Positions 1 to 8,532 of a stretch of DNA of 55,919 bases are shown here, one piece after another; the first letter of the stretch is position 1; the number at the start of each line of letters is the position of its first letter. The notes under the pieces were generated by a model. The model was not told where the DNA came from. It did no database searches and saw only the letters and a list, made by a program, of their open reading frames with translations. The position numbers and the translations under genes are program-made. The DNA comes from JAUWTJ01 sp965603015. GTDB taxonomy: Bacteria; Pseudomonadota; Alphaproteobacteria; M2410. The DNA lies in NCBI GenBank assembly GCA_965603015.1, contig CBFDBJ010000015.1, positions 1 to 55,919 on the forward strand, written 5' to 3'.

Positions 1-207
1 GATGGCGCCGGTGGCGGCCTTTTCCTGTTTCGTCATCTCGATCTTTGGCTCAGCCTCTTCAGAGGCGGGGGGGCCGGCGGTGTCCGGGGCATCTGCGTAT
101 GATGCAGGGCTCCCGGTCAGCAATGGCCAGACAAGGAGTGCGACTACGGCGGCAGGACGCGCTTTTTTGGATCGCGGGGGCATTGTGCGAATATTAGACG
201 TATTCAT
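1..207 (-). CDS. N-terminal fragment of a secreted protein of unknown function (cut by the window edge)
   Basis: Reading the minus strand from the ATG at 207 gives 69 residues open to the window edge. An AAGG sits 8 bases upstream of that ATG; a second in-frame ATG at 183 has no ribosome-binding site. The N-terminus has a basic patch (RSKKAR), a hydrophobic stretch (AAVVALLVWPLL) and a likely signal-peptidase site after ASYA, followed by an Ala/Pro/Glu-rich linker. It is therefore probably exported to the periplasm. No catalytic domain is visible in the piece present, so no function is proposed. It is divergent from rpmB across a 282-bp gap. Confidence 0.55.
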   Translation of the reverse strand, partial: MNTSNIRTMPPRSKKARPAAVVALLVWPLLTGSPASYADAPDTAGPPASEEAEPKIEMTKQEKAATGAI

Positions 208-398
208 ACCGATTACCTTACTAACTGAAGACCTGTATTTATAGTCATAGTCTGATTGGAGCGTTACCATAAGCTGGAAATATGGCTTCATAGGGACCTT
301 TTGAAGGCGTCCTTCGGAGCCAGTAGCCGTGTGCTGTCTCCAATAGCTGGTTTAGGCAGGAATTTGCCGGAAACGGGCGTCTTTGACCTATTATGGGC

Positions 399-427
399 TT
401 GACGTGGACAAGGCGCACTCTTATAGC
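399..427 (+). promoter_or_regulatory. Putative sigma70-type promoter of rpmB
   Basis: TTGACG at 399-404 and TATAGC at 422-427 are 17 bases apart, close to the housekeeping consensus, and lie about 60 bases upstream of the rpmB start. The rest of the 208-489 gap shows no gene that I can support. Confidence 0.45.
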
Positions 428-489
428 TGCGCGCTCGGATTTAAAGGCTTGTTTGAGGGCATGGCTCTCAGGAGAAGAAGGGTTTCAAA

Positions 490-789
490 ATGTCTCGGCG
501 CTGCGAATTGACCGGCAAGGGTGTATTGACCGGTAACAATGTGAGTCACGCGAAGAACAGAACACGTCGGACCTTCCGTCCCAATCTGTGTAATGTCACG
601 CTGGCAAGCGATGTTCTTGGACGGTCGTTCAAGCTGAAGGTTAGCGCCGGCGCCCTCAGAAGTGTTGATCACAACGGCGGTCTGGACGTTTTCATCGAAG
701 GCACCCGCGACGATAATCTGTCGCTGCGTGCGCGGCGCATCAAGCGCGATATCCTGAAAGCGAAAGCGGTCGAGGTTGTCAGCGCCTAG
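490..789 (+). CDS. rpmB: 50S ribosomal protein L28
   Basis: This 99-residue basic protein has the L28 signature: MSRRCELTGKG at the start, then the VSHAKNRTRR segment and the FRPNLCNVTL strand. It binds 23S rRNA in the large ribosomal subunit. At 99 residues it is longer than the E. coli protein (about 78), as is usual in alphaproteobacteria. An AGGAGAAG ribosome-binding site sits upstream of the ATG. It is monocistronic here, with its own promoter candidate and a strong intrinsic terminator. The neighbouring gene on the right is convergent. Confidence 0.97.
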   Translation: MSRRCELTGKGVLTGNNVSHAKNRTRRTFRPNLCNVTLASDVLGRSFKLKVSAGALRSVDHNGGLDVFIEGTRDDNLSLRARRIKRDILKAKAVEVVSA

Positions 790-813
790 CTGAAGATCCA
801 GAATCAGATTCTG

Positions 814-847
814 AAAAGCGCATCCCGATGGGGGTGCGCTTTTTTTG
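814..847 (+). terminator. Intrinsic terminator of rpmB
   Basis: The arms AAAAGCGCATCCC and GGGGGTGCGCTTTT form a hairpin with a GATG loop, followed by a run of T. It starts about 25 bases after the rpmB stop. The A-run on the left arm may let it also stop the convergent minus-strand gene. Confidence 0.85.
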
Positions 848-867
848 TTGCCGATATTGAAAGCCGT

Positions 868-3036
868 CTAAAATCTGAAGGTGTGGCTCATTTTCAGGAC
901 GAGTTCGGTTTCGCGTGAACGAACCGTTCCTTCCTCGTCAATGTCGGCACCGTAATTGACGACCAGAAAAACTTCCTTGCCCGGCTCGGGTGTCCAGCGC
1001 AAGCGGCTGTTGAGGGAGGCGGTGTCAGAAAAATTGTCGTATTGAACCAGGCTCAGAACGGCCCATTTTGAGTTGATCGCGACATCGGCCCTGAGCGAGG
1101 CCACGCGGCTGATAAAGTCACCGCCGGGCAGTTTGACATCCTTGTGGTCGAGGCCAGCGGCAAGAAAGAGATGCCTGTTGGCGCGCCATTGCACGTCAGC
1201 AGCAAGAGCCGTCTGATGGCCTCCGAAGAAATCACCGATGCTGATCGTTCCTGTCGCCGAGACAAGCCGCGACGTTGTTGTCTCGAACCACAATTCCTGC
1301 CGATTGAAGACGTATTGTCCGGCCGGGATCACAACTCCGTCACTGATTTCATAGTCGTCCCTCAACCGTTCCAAAATACGCTTGATGCGCAGGCGAACCT
1401 TGTCGCCGGCCTGGGTCTCGATTTCGAAGGGCTGGATCGAACGAAATCGTGTCAGGAGCTCGTCGTCAGTGCTCACCACATCCTCAAAAAAGAAGCTGGG
1501 CCGGACATACCGGATCAAGGAGCCATGGGGGCGGATTGTGTAGAGGCTCCAGAGGGAGAATTGATCAATGCCGGTCCGGTTAACAAAGCCGAGTGCAGGA
1601 TTGAAGTTGTCTTCAATATGCCGATAGCTGAATTCGCCGGCATATCCGGTCTTTGCGAACAGGCCGATGCTGCCTCCGAACGCCTGATTGTCACCGTCGA
1701 GGCCGTCGGTTTCGGTCATTTGGTACCAGGCTGTCGCCTCCAGCGCCTTGTTTCCGACAAGCGATGTGTTACGCCAGGTGAGGTCACTGCCAACGAGCAT
1801 GTTGTCGTTGTCAGACTGTGGGTCGCCACTGGTCAGGATGAAGCCTGCATTGGATTCTTTGGAAATGTTGGCTGAGGCGCGGGCAACCAGAAGATTGGAC
1901 TGATCGACGCCTGGTTGTTCGCCTTGAAGCACATCCAGGATGCCAAGGTTCCAGCGTCCGATGCGCCCTGTTGCCTTGAGCCCCGCTCGAATGTCGACGG
2001 CCTCGCCGTCTTCACTCAAGCCAATCTTGCGGGAGAAAAAGGGAATCCCGTTTTCTTCAATATTCGAAAAGGCAAAGATGTCTGAATCTTGCAGGAAGAA
2101 GCCGCGTTTTTCCGGAAAGAAAACCGAAAAACGGGACAGATTGACCACGCGGTCGTCAACATCGGTCGCGGAGAAGTCCGTGTTCAGCGTCAGGACTGTT
2201 GTGAAGGACGGTGTCAGCTTGTAAAAAATGTCCATGGACGGGACGGCATCAAAACCAAAATCGTCCGTGTCATTTGTGTAGTCACTCTTGAGGGTGACGG
2301 ACGGTATGATGTCGAGGCCCAGACCCTGATCTACGCCATTGATGCCTGAAATGATGCCTGCGCTGCTGGGGTCGCTCTGGCGATTGTGGGAGGTCCAGGA
2401 AACGCGCTCTTCCTTGCGCTTGATCTTGCGGCTGACGGAAAAGCCCCATTCATCCAGTGATGTATCGAAATTGATGGTTTTGAAGGGGATCTTGATCTCC
2501 GCCGTCCAGCCATCTTCCACGATCCGGGCATTGCCGTACCAGATCCCGGTCCAGTCCCGGTTCATTTGATAGGGCTTTTCGTAAAGGCCCTCACGGCGGA
2601 TACCGTTGGGGTTTATGAAAAAGGAATAACCGGTGCGACGATTGAGAAACGGGTCAAGAATGACCTGGATCATGTCGTCGGCACGGATTGATTTGTTCTG
2701 AGCGAGCTGTGTCGCCCTGATCTTGTCCGGCTCGCTATCAAAGGCGTGAACGCCGATGTAAAGCGCGTCATCATCAAACAGGACATAGACTTCCGTGCGC
2801 TCGGTCGGCTCGCCGTGGTAAACCGGATCGACCTGATGAAAATCGTCGAACTGTGCGGCGTCTTTCCATGCAGGGTCGTCCAGCACACCATCGATTGTCG
2901 GGGCCGAGCCATTGCGGACCAGGTTGATCGATTTTCCTTCTGCCGCCGCGTGCTCGGCCATGCCCGGCGATGTTGCGGTCAGAATCGCAATGACGGCAGT
3001 TGCTGCTATATTGGCCTTCGAAACAAACTTAAGCAC
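868..3036 (-). CDS. CBM9-like / DUF5916 outer-membrane beta-barrel protein
   Basis: The protein begins with a signal peptide (hydrophobic IAATAVIAILTATS, likely cleavage after GMA). An N-terminal carbohydrate-binding family 9-like domain follows at about residues 35-220, with IDGVLDDPAWKDA and ALYIGVHAFD typical of the family. A long DUF5916-type region (about 230-722) is rich in alternating strands. It ends in the terminal phenylalanine motif HTFRF, the usual BAM recognition signal, so an outer-membrane barrel is likely. The start is uncertain: GTG at 3036 is preceded by AAGGG at good spacing, while the GTG at 3051 (727 residues) lacks one. Substrate and exact role are unknown; members often sit near peptidase or sugar genes, which is not the case here. 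Confidence 0.85.
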   Translation of the reverse strand: MLKFVSKANIAATAVIAILTATSPGMAEHAAAEGKSINLVRNGSAPTIDGVLDDPAWKDAAQFDDFHQVDPVYHGEPTERTEVYVLFDDDALYIGVHAFDSEPDKIRATQLAQNKSIRADDMIQVILDPFLNRRTGYSFFINPNGIRREGLYEKPYQMNRDWTGIWYGNARIVEDGWTAEIKIPFKTINFDTSLDEWGFSVSRKIKRKEERVSWTSHNRQSDPSSAGIISGINGVDQGLGLDIIPSVTLKSDYTNDTDDFGFDAVPSMDIFYKLTPSFTTVLTLNTDFSATDVDDRVVNLSRFSVFFPEKRGFFLQDSDIFAFSNIEENGIPFFSRKIGLSEDGEAVDIRAGLKATGRIGRWNLGILDVLQGEQPGVDQSNLLVARASANISKESNAGFILTSGDPQSDNDNMLVGSDLTWRNTSLVGNKALEATAWYQMTETDGLDGDNQAFGGSIGLFAKTGYAGEFSYRHIEDNFNPALGFVNRTGIDQFSLWSLYTIRPHGSLIRYVRPSFFFEDVVSTDDELLTRFRSIQPFEIETQAGDKVRLRIKRILERLRDDYEISDGVVIPAGQYVFNRQELWFETTTSRLVSATGTISIGDFFGGHQTALAADVQWRANRHLFLAAGLDHKDVKLPGGDFISRVASLRADVAINSKWAVLSLVQYDNFSDTASLNSRLRWTPEPGKEVFLVVNYGADIDEEGTVRSRETELVLKMSHTFRF

Positions 3037-3241
3037 AAGACTACCCTTCACAGGCCCGGGCGGGCCCAGCTAAAATACTTTCACGGCGGAAGTGGATGAG
3101 TACTTACAGAAGGCTGCGCTCAACGCCAAGAGCCAATTGACCGAATCACGCATGGTTTGTTTGTGTTTTTCCATAGTGTTCTTTCGTGACAGGGTATCGC
3201 CTGGCGCGCCCTTCTGAAGGTGCCAGAGTTGGAGATTTGTT

Positions 3242-3664
3242 ATGAAAGCCGCCGGCACCGAGCAAGCAAAAGGCTCCTATGTCTTGCTTATCCGCCTCGC
3301 GAACCCTTGTGATGTTGTGCTGCGCGGCGAAAACCACATGCTGGAAGAGGGCCTTTATGCCTATTGCGGCAGTGCGATGGGGCCAGGGGGGCTGAAAGCG
3401 CGGATCGCGCGGCACAGGCGCCGCGACAAGACGGTGCACTGGCACGTGGATCAGGTGACGACGCGGGCACGCGTTCTCAAGGTCGGGGTATCCTTTGACC
3501 TGAGCGAATGCGACCTGTTGGGCCAGCTCTTGCAGCAGCCCGGGGTTTGCATCCCTGTTGCCGGCTTTGGATCCAGTGATTGCCGGGTCTGTGAAAGCCA
3601 CTTTCTCAAGCTGGAGGATGAGATATCCTTCCAGAGCCTTCGGCTGCAGCCCTTTGAGGCTTGA
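3242..3664 (+). CDS. DUF123 GIY-YIG-like nuclease-fold protein
   Basis: This 140-residue protein matches the DUF123 family, a divergent GIY-YIG fold sometimes fused to endonuclease III. Visible motifs are the GLYAYCGSA core (residues 37-45), the PGGLKARIARH segment (48-58), WHVD (67-70) and a C-terminal DCRVCESHF. The last is the conserved Asp-Cys/Ser-His block of the family. It is stand-alone here. A GGAG lies upstream of the ATG. The gene is divergent from the outer-membrane protein gene across 200 bp. The family is thought to act on nucleic acid, but the reaction has not been established and I infer none. Confidence 0.85.
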   Translation: MKAAGTEQAKGSYVLLIRLANPCDVVLRGENHMLEEGLYAYCGSAMGPGGLKARIARHRRRDKTVHWHVDQVTTRARVLKVGVSFDLSECDLLGQLLQQPGVCIPVAGFGSSDCRVCESHFLKLEDEISFQSLRLQPFEA

Positions 3665-3731
3665 GACACTATGCCTTCTTGTGGATGTGGTTATGGCTCA
3701 GCACTCTGCCGGAGAATGAAAGGAAATTGAT

Positions 3732-4157
3732 ATGCGCCGATTATCGGTTCGCCCGACCTTGTTGTTGATTGCGGCCTCGCTCTTTTTGATGTTCGCTTCA
3801 GCCTGCTCGGACGCAGCGCCGGAGGCAAAAGCGGATGATCTTGTCGGCAAGTGGCGCTTTGTGACTACCGGCGATTACGAGGGCTATGTCAACGGTTCCC
3901 TCAAGGTGGCGGTTGGCGAAGATGGTCAGATAAGCTGCAAGCTGACGGTCTATCAAAGTGAATTTGGCAGTGCAGTCGAGAGGTGCCGTATCACGATGAG
4001 CGGCGAGGAGATCCTGATCGATATTGAAGAGATCGTCTCGAGCTCGGTTCCCAACTGGCGCAAGGAGGCCTTTCGGCTTTCGCGGAACGGAGACGAGATG
4101 ACCGGTCAGGTCAGGATTGTCGTGGATTTCCCGGTCCGCTTTACGCGGAAGAAATAG
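3732..4157 (+). CDS. Small lipoprotein of unknown function
   Basis: The 141-residue product has a basic start, a hydrophobic segment (TLLLIAASLFLMF) and a lipobox ASAC with the lipidated Cys at residue 25. It should therefore be anchored in a membrane facing the periplasm. The mature part begins with VGKWRF and ends in beta-strand-like sequence (GQVRIVVDFPVRF), suggesting a small lipocalin-like or META-like barrel; this is a guess from pattern only. It follows the DUF123 gene at 67 bp on the same strand. It converges on the phytanoyl-CoA dioxygenase gene with only 4 bp between the stops. Confidence 0.75.
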   Translation: MRRLSVRPTLLLIAASLFLMFASACSDAAPEAKADDLVGKWRFVTTGDYEGYVNGSLKVAVGEDGQISCKLTVYQSEFGSAVERCRITMSGEEILIDIEEIVSSSVPNWRKEAFRLSRNGDEMTGQVRIVVDFPVRFTRKK

Positions 4158-4161
4158 CCGG

Positions 4162-4971
4162 TCACACGAGGTTGCCATCTTTCACGACGAAGAAGTGGCG
4201 ATCTTCTGCGGTCTGAGGTACGCCCGGATCATCGCGGGTTTGCTTGACGTGGATGCCATCAGGGGCGTATTGCAGAATATAGGCCTTGCGAGTCTCATTG
4301 GTGAGGTTGGGGCCTGTCTTGTGCGGCGTGAGCGAAGAGAAGATGACAATGTCTCCCGCCCTTGCCGGAATAGCGACTTCTTCGGGGTGATCCACAAACA
4401 GTTCATAGCCCAGTGGGACGGTCTTGTGGGCCAGGGTGCCGAGGCGGTGCAAGCCCGGTACGACCCAGGGGCAGCCGTTGTCCTCGTCCACATCGACAAG
4501 CGGGATCCAGCAGGTGAGGTAAATCTGTGGCACAACGAAATTGTAGCCATTGTCCTGATGATAGGGGAAAGGTCTCGGATTTCCCGGTTTTTTGTAAACC
4601 GCCTGATCCCAATAGAGCCGGACGTTGTCGCCGAGCAGGTCGCGGGCGATCCGGGCCAGCACGGGGTGACGGGCAAAGGCTTTGACTTCGGCGGATTTGG
4701 CGACAAAGTGGGGGGCGAAGGTTATCGAATCAACTTTGGAAATGAAGCGCTCTCCGTTTTCCTGCGTACGAAGAATGTCTTCAAACTCTTGCTCAAGGGG
4801 GTCGACCGCAGCCGTAATGGCCGCAATCTCGTCCTTCGTCAGAGCACCCCTGACGAGGAAAAAACCGTCGCGGTCGTAGGCCGCGCCCTGTTCGGCGGTG
4901 AGAAAATTGAAGGGACCCTTGTGATCAATCCAGTCAAAATCATTGTTGAGCTCATGGAGCGGGTAGACCAT
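4162..4971 (-). CDS. Phytanoyl-CoA dioxygenase family protein (PhyH)
   Basis: This is a non-haem Fe(II)/2-oxoglutarate dioxygenase of the PhyH family. The facial triad is visible: H138 and D140 in PYHQDNGY, and H217 in LTPHKTG. R228 in NETRKAY is placed to bind the 2-oxoglutarate carboxylate. Its length of 269 residues is normal for bacterial members. The ATG at 4971 is preferred because GAGGA lies 8 bases upstream; the in-frame TTG at 4986 adds only five residues. It is divergent from the SDR gene across about 120 bp. Many bacterial PhyH proteins hydroxylate lipids or small secondary metabolites, so the substrate cannot be assigned. Confidence 0.9.
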   Translation of the reverse strand: MVYPLHELNNDFDWIDHKGPFNFLTAEQGAAYDRDGFFLVRGALTKDEIAAITAAVDPLEQEFEDILRTQENGERFISKVDSITFAPHFVAKSAEVKAFARHPVLARIARDLLGDNVRLYWDQAVYKKPGNPRPFPYHQDNGYNFVVPQIYLTCWIPLVDVDEDNGCPWVVPGLHRLGTLAHKTVPLGYELFVDHPEEVAIPARAGDIVIFSSLTPHKTGPNLTNETRKAYILQYAPDGIHVKQTRDDPGVPQTAEDRHFFVVKDGNLV

Positions 4972-5094
4972 ATGAAGATTCCTCAAAACCGGGCCGGGGG
5001 TTCCCCGCAGGCTTTTGCTTTTGTCGATTTGGACTATAGTCGCCCCTGACGAGTGTGGCGTAGAATCACTTCAATGAAAAGAGGGTGTAGGACT

Positions 5095-5898
5095 ATGAGC
5101 CAGGTTGTTGCGATTACCGGAGCGGCTGGCGGCATTGGTGCCGCGCTGGCGCATTGTTATGCGCGGGAGGGGGCGAGGCTTGTCTTGCTCGACCTTGACG
5201 GGGAGGCCCTGGAGCGGCTTGCCGAAGTCCTTGCCGGTGCAGGTGTTGAGGTGCTGAGCATGCCCTGCGATGTCACGGTGCTTGAGGCATGCAACGCGGC
5301 TGTGGCGAAAATCGAGGTGCAGTTTGGCCGGCTCGATGTTCTGGTCAACAATGCGGGGATCACTCATTTTGGCGCATTTGAACAGACCGATATTGACGTC
5401 CTGCGCCGGGTGATGGACGTGAATTTGTTTGGTTCGATCAATATGACCAAAGCTGCGCTCGCGCTGCTTCTTGCGTCTCGGGGTCAGATCATCGCCATTT
5501 CGAGCGTTGCCGGATTTTGTCCGCTGCCACTGCGCGCCGGGTATGCGGCTTCAAAACACGCCATGCGCGGGTTTTTCGATACGCTGCGGTGTGAACTTCA
5601 AAGCCGTGGACTGAAGGTTATGATTGCCTGCCCGTACTTTGTTGAATCAGATATTGCGCGCAATGCCCTGTCAGGCGATGGCCGAAGCCGGGCGCCTGAA
5701 GTCGAGGCGAGCCGGTTAAAGGGCATGGTGACGGCTGAGTCTGCCGCCAGAGAAATTGTTCGCGGCGCGAAGGCGGGGCGACGGTTTCTGCCTGTGGCGA
5801 GAGGCGCAAAGCTTGCGTGGGCGCTGTCGCGTCTTGCGCCGGGCCTGCTTGCCAAATTGTCTGCAGACCGTGTCTACAAGGGCGAGGGTGACGGCTGA
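5095..5898 (+). CDS. Short-chain dehydrogenase/reductase
   Basis: A classical SDR of 267 residues. The nucleotide-binding motif TGAAGGIG is at residues 8-15, NNAG at 85-88, and the catalytic Ser-Tyr-Lys are S137, Y150 and K154 (YAASK). LLDLDG after beta-strand 2 places an Asp that favours NAD(H) over NADP(H). The ATG at 5095 is chosen over the upstream in-frame codon at 5053 because GAGGGTG lies just before it and the dinucleotide fold would otherwise be offset. The C-terminal tail after 230 is basic and hydrophobic, possibly membrane-associated. The stop is one base from that of the convergent enoyl-CoA hydratase gene. Substrate unknown. Confidence 0.92.
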   Translation: MSQVVAITGAAGGIGAALAHCYAREGARLVLLDLDGEALERLAEVLAGAGVEVLSMPCDVTVLEACNAAVAKIEVQFGRLDVLVNNAGITHFGAFEQTDIDVLRRVMDVNLFGSINMTKAALALLLASRGQIIAISSVAGFCPLPLRAGYAASKHAMRGFFDTLRCELQSRGLKVMIACPYFVESDIARNALSGDGRSRAPEVEASRLKGMVTAESAAREIVRGAKAGRRFLPVARGAKLAWALSRLAPGLLAKLSADRVYKGEGDG

Positions 5899-5899
5899 G

Positions 5900-6709
5900 C
5901 TATATGGTCGCCGCCTTTTCGTCGAGCCAGGCCTGGCGCTCTGCAAACGGAATGGCGACATATTCTTTCATCGCGGCCAAAGCCTCTTCGGAGCTCATGC
6001 AGTCAATGAAACCTTGCCCTTCCAGCAGAAGGGCTTCGTCGAAGGGGCTTTCGGCGCCTTCATAGATGGCTTTTTTGATGACCGCCATGGCGGTAGGGGA
6101 TTTGGTGGCGAGGCTTTGCGCTATTTCAAGTGCACGGGCGCGCGCGTCATCGACGACTTCGTGCACCATGCCCAGACGCAGGGCCTCATCAGGTGTAAAG
6201 ACAAGGCCGCGCAGGATAATATTGATGGCATTTGAGGCGCCGAGGAGGCGTGTGAGGCGTGTCAGGCCGGTGCCGCCCGGCAGGATGCCCAGATTGGCTT
6301 CGGGCAATCCGATACGATAGTCGCCGCGCTCGGCAATGCGGATGTCACAGCCCAGTGATTGCTCGTAACCGCCGCCCATGGCAGAGCCCGTAAGGGCTGC
6401 GACGACAGGCTTGGACAGTTTTTCGAGGGCGGCCCAGCGCTGGTGGCCCGGTGTCATGACGCTGGCATCAGCACCCTTCATGGCTCCTGCCTCACTCATG
6501 GCGAGCAGTTCCTCTACCGAGAAATGAGTCATGAACAAGCCTTTAGGCTTGCCTTGTAAAACGATGGCACGGACCGACGGGTCCTCACAGGCCGGCATGA
6601 GCTCTTCCTGGAATTCCTGAAAGGCTGCTCCGACGAGATAGTTCATAGGCGGATTGTTGTAGCTGACAACAAGCACCGCGTCCTTTTGTTCCATTTCCCA
6701 ATAGGCCAT
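5900..6709 (-). CDS. Enoyl-CoA hydratase/isomerase family protein
   Basis: A 269-residue crotonase-fold enzyme. The oxyanion-hole region GSAMGGGYE is at about 108-116, and both acidic residues expected of a hydratase are present: E116 and E137 (LPEANLGILPGG). Hydration of a trans-2-enoyl-CoA is therefore likely. It is the last gene of the minus-strand acyl-CoA block, about 55 bp behind the acyl-CoA ligase. The N-terminus (NNPPMNYL) replaces the more common NRPKALNAL but keeps the fold. The physiological acyl chain is unknown. Confidence 0.92.
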   Translation of the reverse strand: MAYWEMEQKDAVLVVSYNNPPMNYLVGAAFQEFQEELMPACEDPSVRAIVLQGKPKGLFMTHFSVEELLAMSEAGAMKGADASVMTPGHQRWAALEKLSKPVVAALTGSAMGGGYEQSLGCDIRIAERGDYRIGLPEANLGILPGGTGLTRLTRLLGASNAINIILRGLVFTPDEALRLGMVHEVVDDARARALEIAQSLATKSPTAMAVIKKAIYEGAESPFDEALLLEGQGFIDCMSSEEALAAMKEYVAIPFAERQAWLDEKAATI

Positions 6710-6764
6710 GGGGTGTTCCCCTCATTTGAAAACGCCCTGACTGTTTTCAGCCTGGCCGTGGTTG

Positions 6765-8363
6765 TTACTCGGTGTAGATGCCGTCGCCATCGGGTGTGAA
6801 CCGGTCGAGCAGGAAACGTTCCTGGGGTTTTTCCGATGCGGTTTTGGGAATCTCGTCAACGACCTGCAGATAGGTCGGAACGAAGTTTCCTTCCATCTCC
6901 TTGCGGCATTTGGCAAAGACAGCGCCGGCGTTAAAGCTTGCCCGGTCAACGGCAACAATGGCAGCGACGACATCCTTTTCGCCGGGTGCGCCGGAGGCTG
7001 CGGGGACACCGTAAATGAAGACATCATCGACTTCGTCAGATTCAGCAACAACGCCTTCGACAAAGCCGGGATTGATGAAATCGCCGTTGTGACGAATACC
7101 GCCGCCCTTGCGATAGTCGAAATAGAACCAGCCGTCCTCGTCTGTATGGCAGACATCGCCTGAACGCAGCCAGCCGCCGCGGGTCTTTTCATCCGAGGCG
7201 TCTTTCTTGCCGAAATACTCAACCGTCGGCGCTTCGCCAGAGGCCGGCCGTGAAACCAGCTCGCCCTGGACGCCGGGAGGGCATTCGTTATCGTTCTCGT
7301 CAACGACGCGCATTTCCGAGTTGGCGGGTGGTTTGCCAAACGAGCCAATGGGTCCCACGCCGATGGGGCGGACGGCCATGCCGCCTTCGATAGCGCCGTA
7401 GCATTCCAGAATATCGACGTTGAAGCGCTTTTCGAATTTCTCCCAGATAGCGATGGGCATGCCTGCGGAGACCACATGGTCGACAGGGTTGTCGCCATCG
7501 TTCGGCTTTTCCGGTTCCGAATAGATCGCCGTTGCCATGCCGCCGAGGAGATTGAAATAGGTGCAGCCATATTTGCGGGTGATATCCCAGAGGCGTGACT
7601 TGGTGAACTTGCGGGAGAAGACACCCCTAAGGCTTTGACCGAGAATGGGGCCGAGGGTCATCATCTGCGCATTGCCGTGGGTGAGGGAAAGGCCCGTGTA
7701 GGGACGATCACCCTCTTTTGAGCCGATAAGCGCGCCGAACATGGTCGCACCGCCATATTGCTCGTTGGTTCTGACAACGCCCTTGGGATCGCCGGTCGTA
7801 CCGGAGGTGTAGATAATTTCGAAGGGGTCTGTGCCGCCAGTGAGGCGGTCATTATCCGTTGTAACGGGTGCATCATAGATTGCGGCAATGTCTTCGCCCT
7901 TATTGACATCAGCGACGGCCATGCCGGTGCCTTCGTCTGTTCCGAGCACCCAGACCCAGTCGAGGCTTGGTACGTCGGCCTGAATATCTGTAAGGTTTTC
8001 AAGGGCATAGTCGGCCGCAATGACACCTTTGCAGTTGGAATTGTTAAGCGTGTAGGACAGCTTTTGGCCCTTGGTGCGCGGGTCGATGGGGACAAAGACG
8101 CAGGCCGAGAGGGAGGCTCCGACCATAATGTCGATGAATTCGGGGTGATTGCGGATGAGAATAGCGAAGCGATCTCCGGGCTGCATGCCGCGCGCGATGA
8201 GACCAGCGGCGATCCGGTTGCCGTTTTCCCAAAGATCCGTATAGGTTCGAATTTCGTCATCGCGAACACCGGCGCCTTCGAAGGTCAGAATATCGCGATC
8301 AGGAAATTCTTCCGCCTTGGCGGCGATCAGGTCGGCCAGGATAAATGGGCTGCGGTCTCTCAT
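6765..8363 (-). CDS. AMP-dependent acyl-CoA ligase (class I adenylate-forming)
   Basis: The 532-residue protein activates a carboxylic acid to an acyl-adenylate and then a CoA thioester. The P-loop YTSGTTGDPKG is at 185-195, ECYGAIEGG is in the A5 region, and GGWLRSGDV is the A7 motif. The C-terminal catalytic lysine is near 512 in KTASEKPQ. The overall look (RNHPEFID, VFVPIDPR) recalls the crotonobetaine/carnitine-CoA ligase branch, but substrate specificity is not readable. It sits between the thiolase and enoyl-CoA hydratase genes. A palindromic repeat separates it from the thiolase gene, which may uncouple their expression. Confidence 0.92.
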   Translation of the reverse strand: MRDRSPFILADLIAAKAEEFPDRDILTFEGAGVRDDEIRTYTDLWENGNRIAAGLIARGMQPGDRFAILIRNHPEFIDIMVGASLSACVFVPIDPRTKGQKLSYTLNNSNCKGVIAADYALENLTDIQADVPSLDWVWVLGTDEGTGMAVADVNKGEDIAAIYDAPVTTDNDRLTGGTDPFEIIYTSGTTGDPKGVVRTNEQYGGATMFGALIGSKEGDRPYTGLSLTHGNAQMMTLGPILGQSLRGVFSRKFTKSRLWDITRKYGCTYFNLLGGMATAIYSEPEKPNDGDNPVDHVVSAGMPIAIWEKFEKRFNVDILECYGAIEGGMAVRPIGVGPIGSFGKPPANSEMRVVDENDNECPPGVQGELVSRPASGEAPTVEYFGKKDASDEKTRGGWLRSGDVCHTDEDGWFYFDYRKGGGIRHNGDFINPGFVEGVVAESDEVDDVFIYGVPAASGAPGEKDVVAAIVAVDRASFNAGAVFAKCRKEMEGNFVPTYLQVVDEIPKTASEKPQERFLLDRFTPDGDGIYTE

Positions 8364-8425
8364 TTTTCTTTCTCCCGTTATTCTTTGTCATCCCGAAGCC
8401 AGGCTACGGGAAGAAATTCTTTCCC

Positions 8426-8519
8426 TGTCATCCTCGGGCCACCGTCAGGTGGAGCCGGGGATCTTGTCAGTCGGAGAGAAGATCCCCGGCTCCGCGCTTT
8501 GCGCGGACCGAGGATGACA
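8426..8519. repeat. Long palindromic intergenic repeat, copy 1 (family A)
   Basis: Outer arms TGTCATCCTCGG (8426-8437) and CCGAGGATGACA (8508-8519) are perfect 12-bp complements. Inner arms at 8452-8465 and 8479-8492 are perfect 14-bp complements (GAGCCGGGGATCTT). Two side hairpins lie between outer and inner stems: CCACC-gtca-GGTGG and CCGCGC-ttt-GCGCGG. The whole can fold as a branched, near-symmetric structure. A degenerate half-element (TGTCATCCCG) lies just before it near 8386. Confidence 0.9.
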
Positions 8520-8532
8520 AGGTAGATTGGTA

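Noticed and set aside
1144..1875. 243-codon open frame on the plus strand opposite the outer-membrane protein gene
   Set aside because: It is antisense to a gene with clear domains and a barrel ending; its translation shows no motif and no ribosome-binding site.
4117..5049. 310-codon open frame on the plus strand opposite the phytanoyl-CoA dioxygenase gene
   Set aside because: The minus-strand product has the intact HxD...H triad; the plus-strand frame is a by-product of GC-rich codon use.
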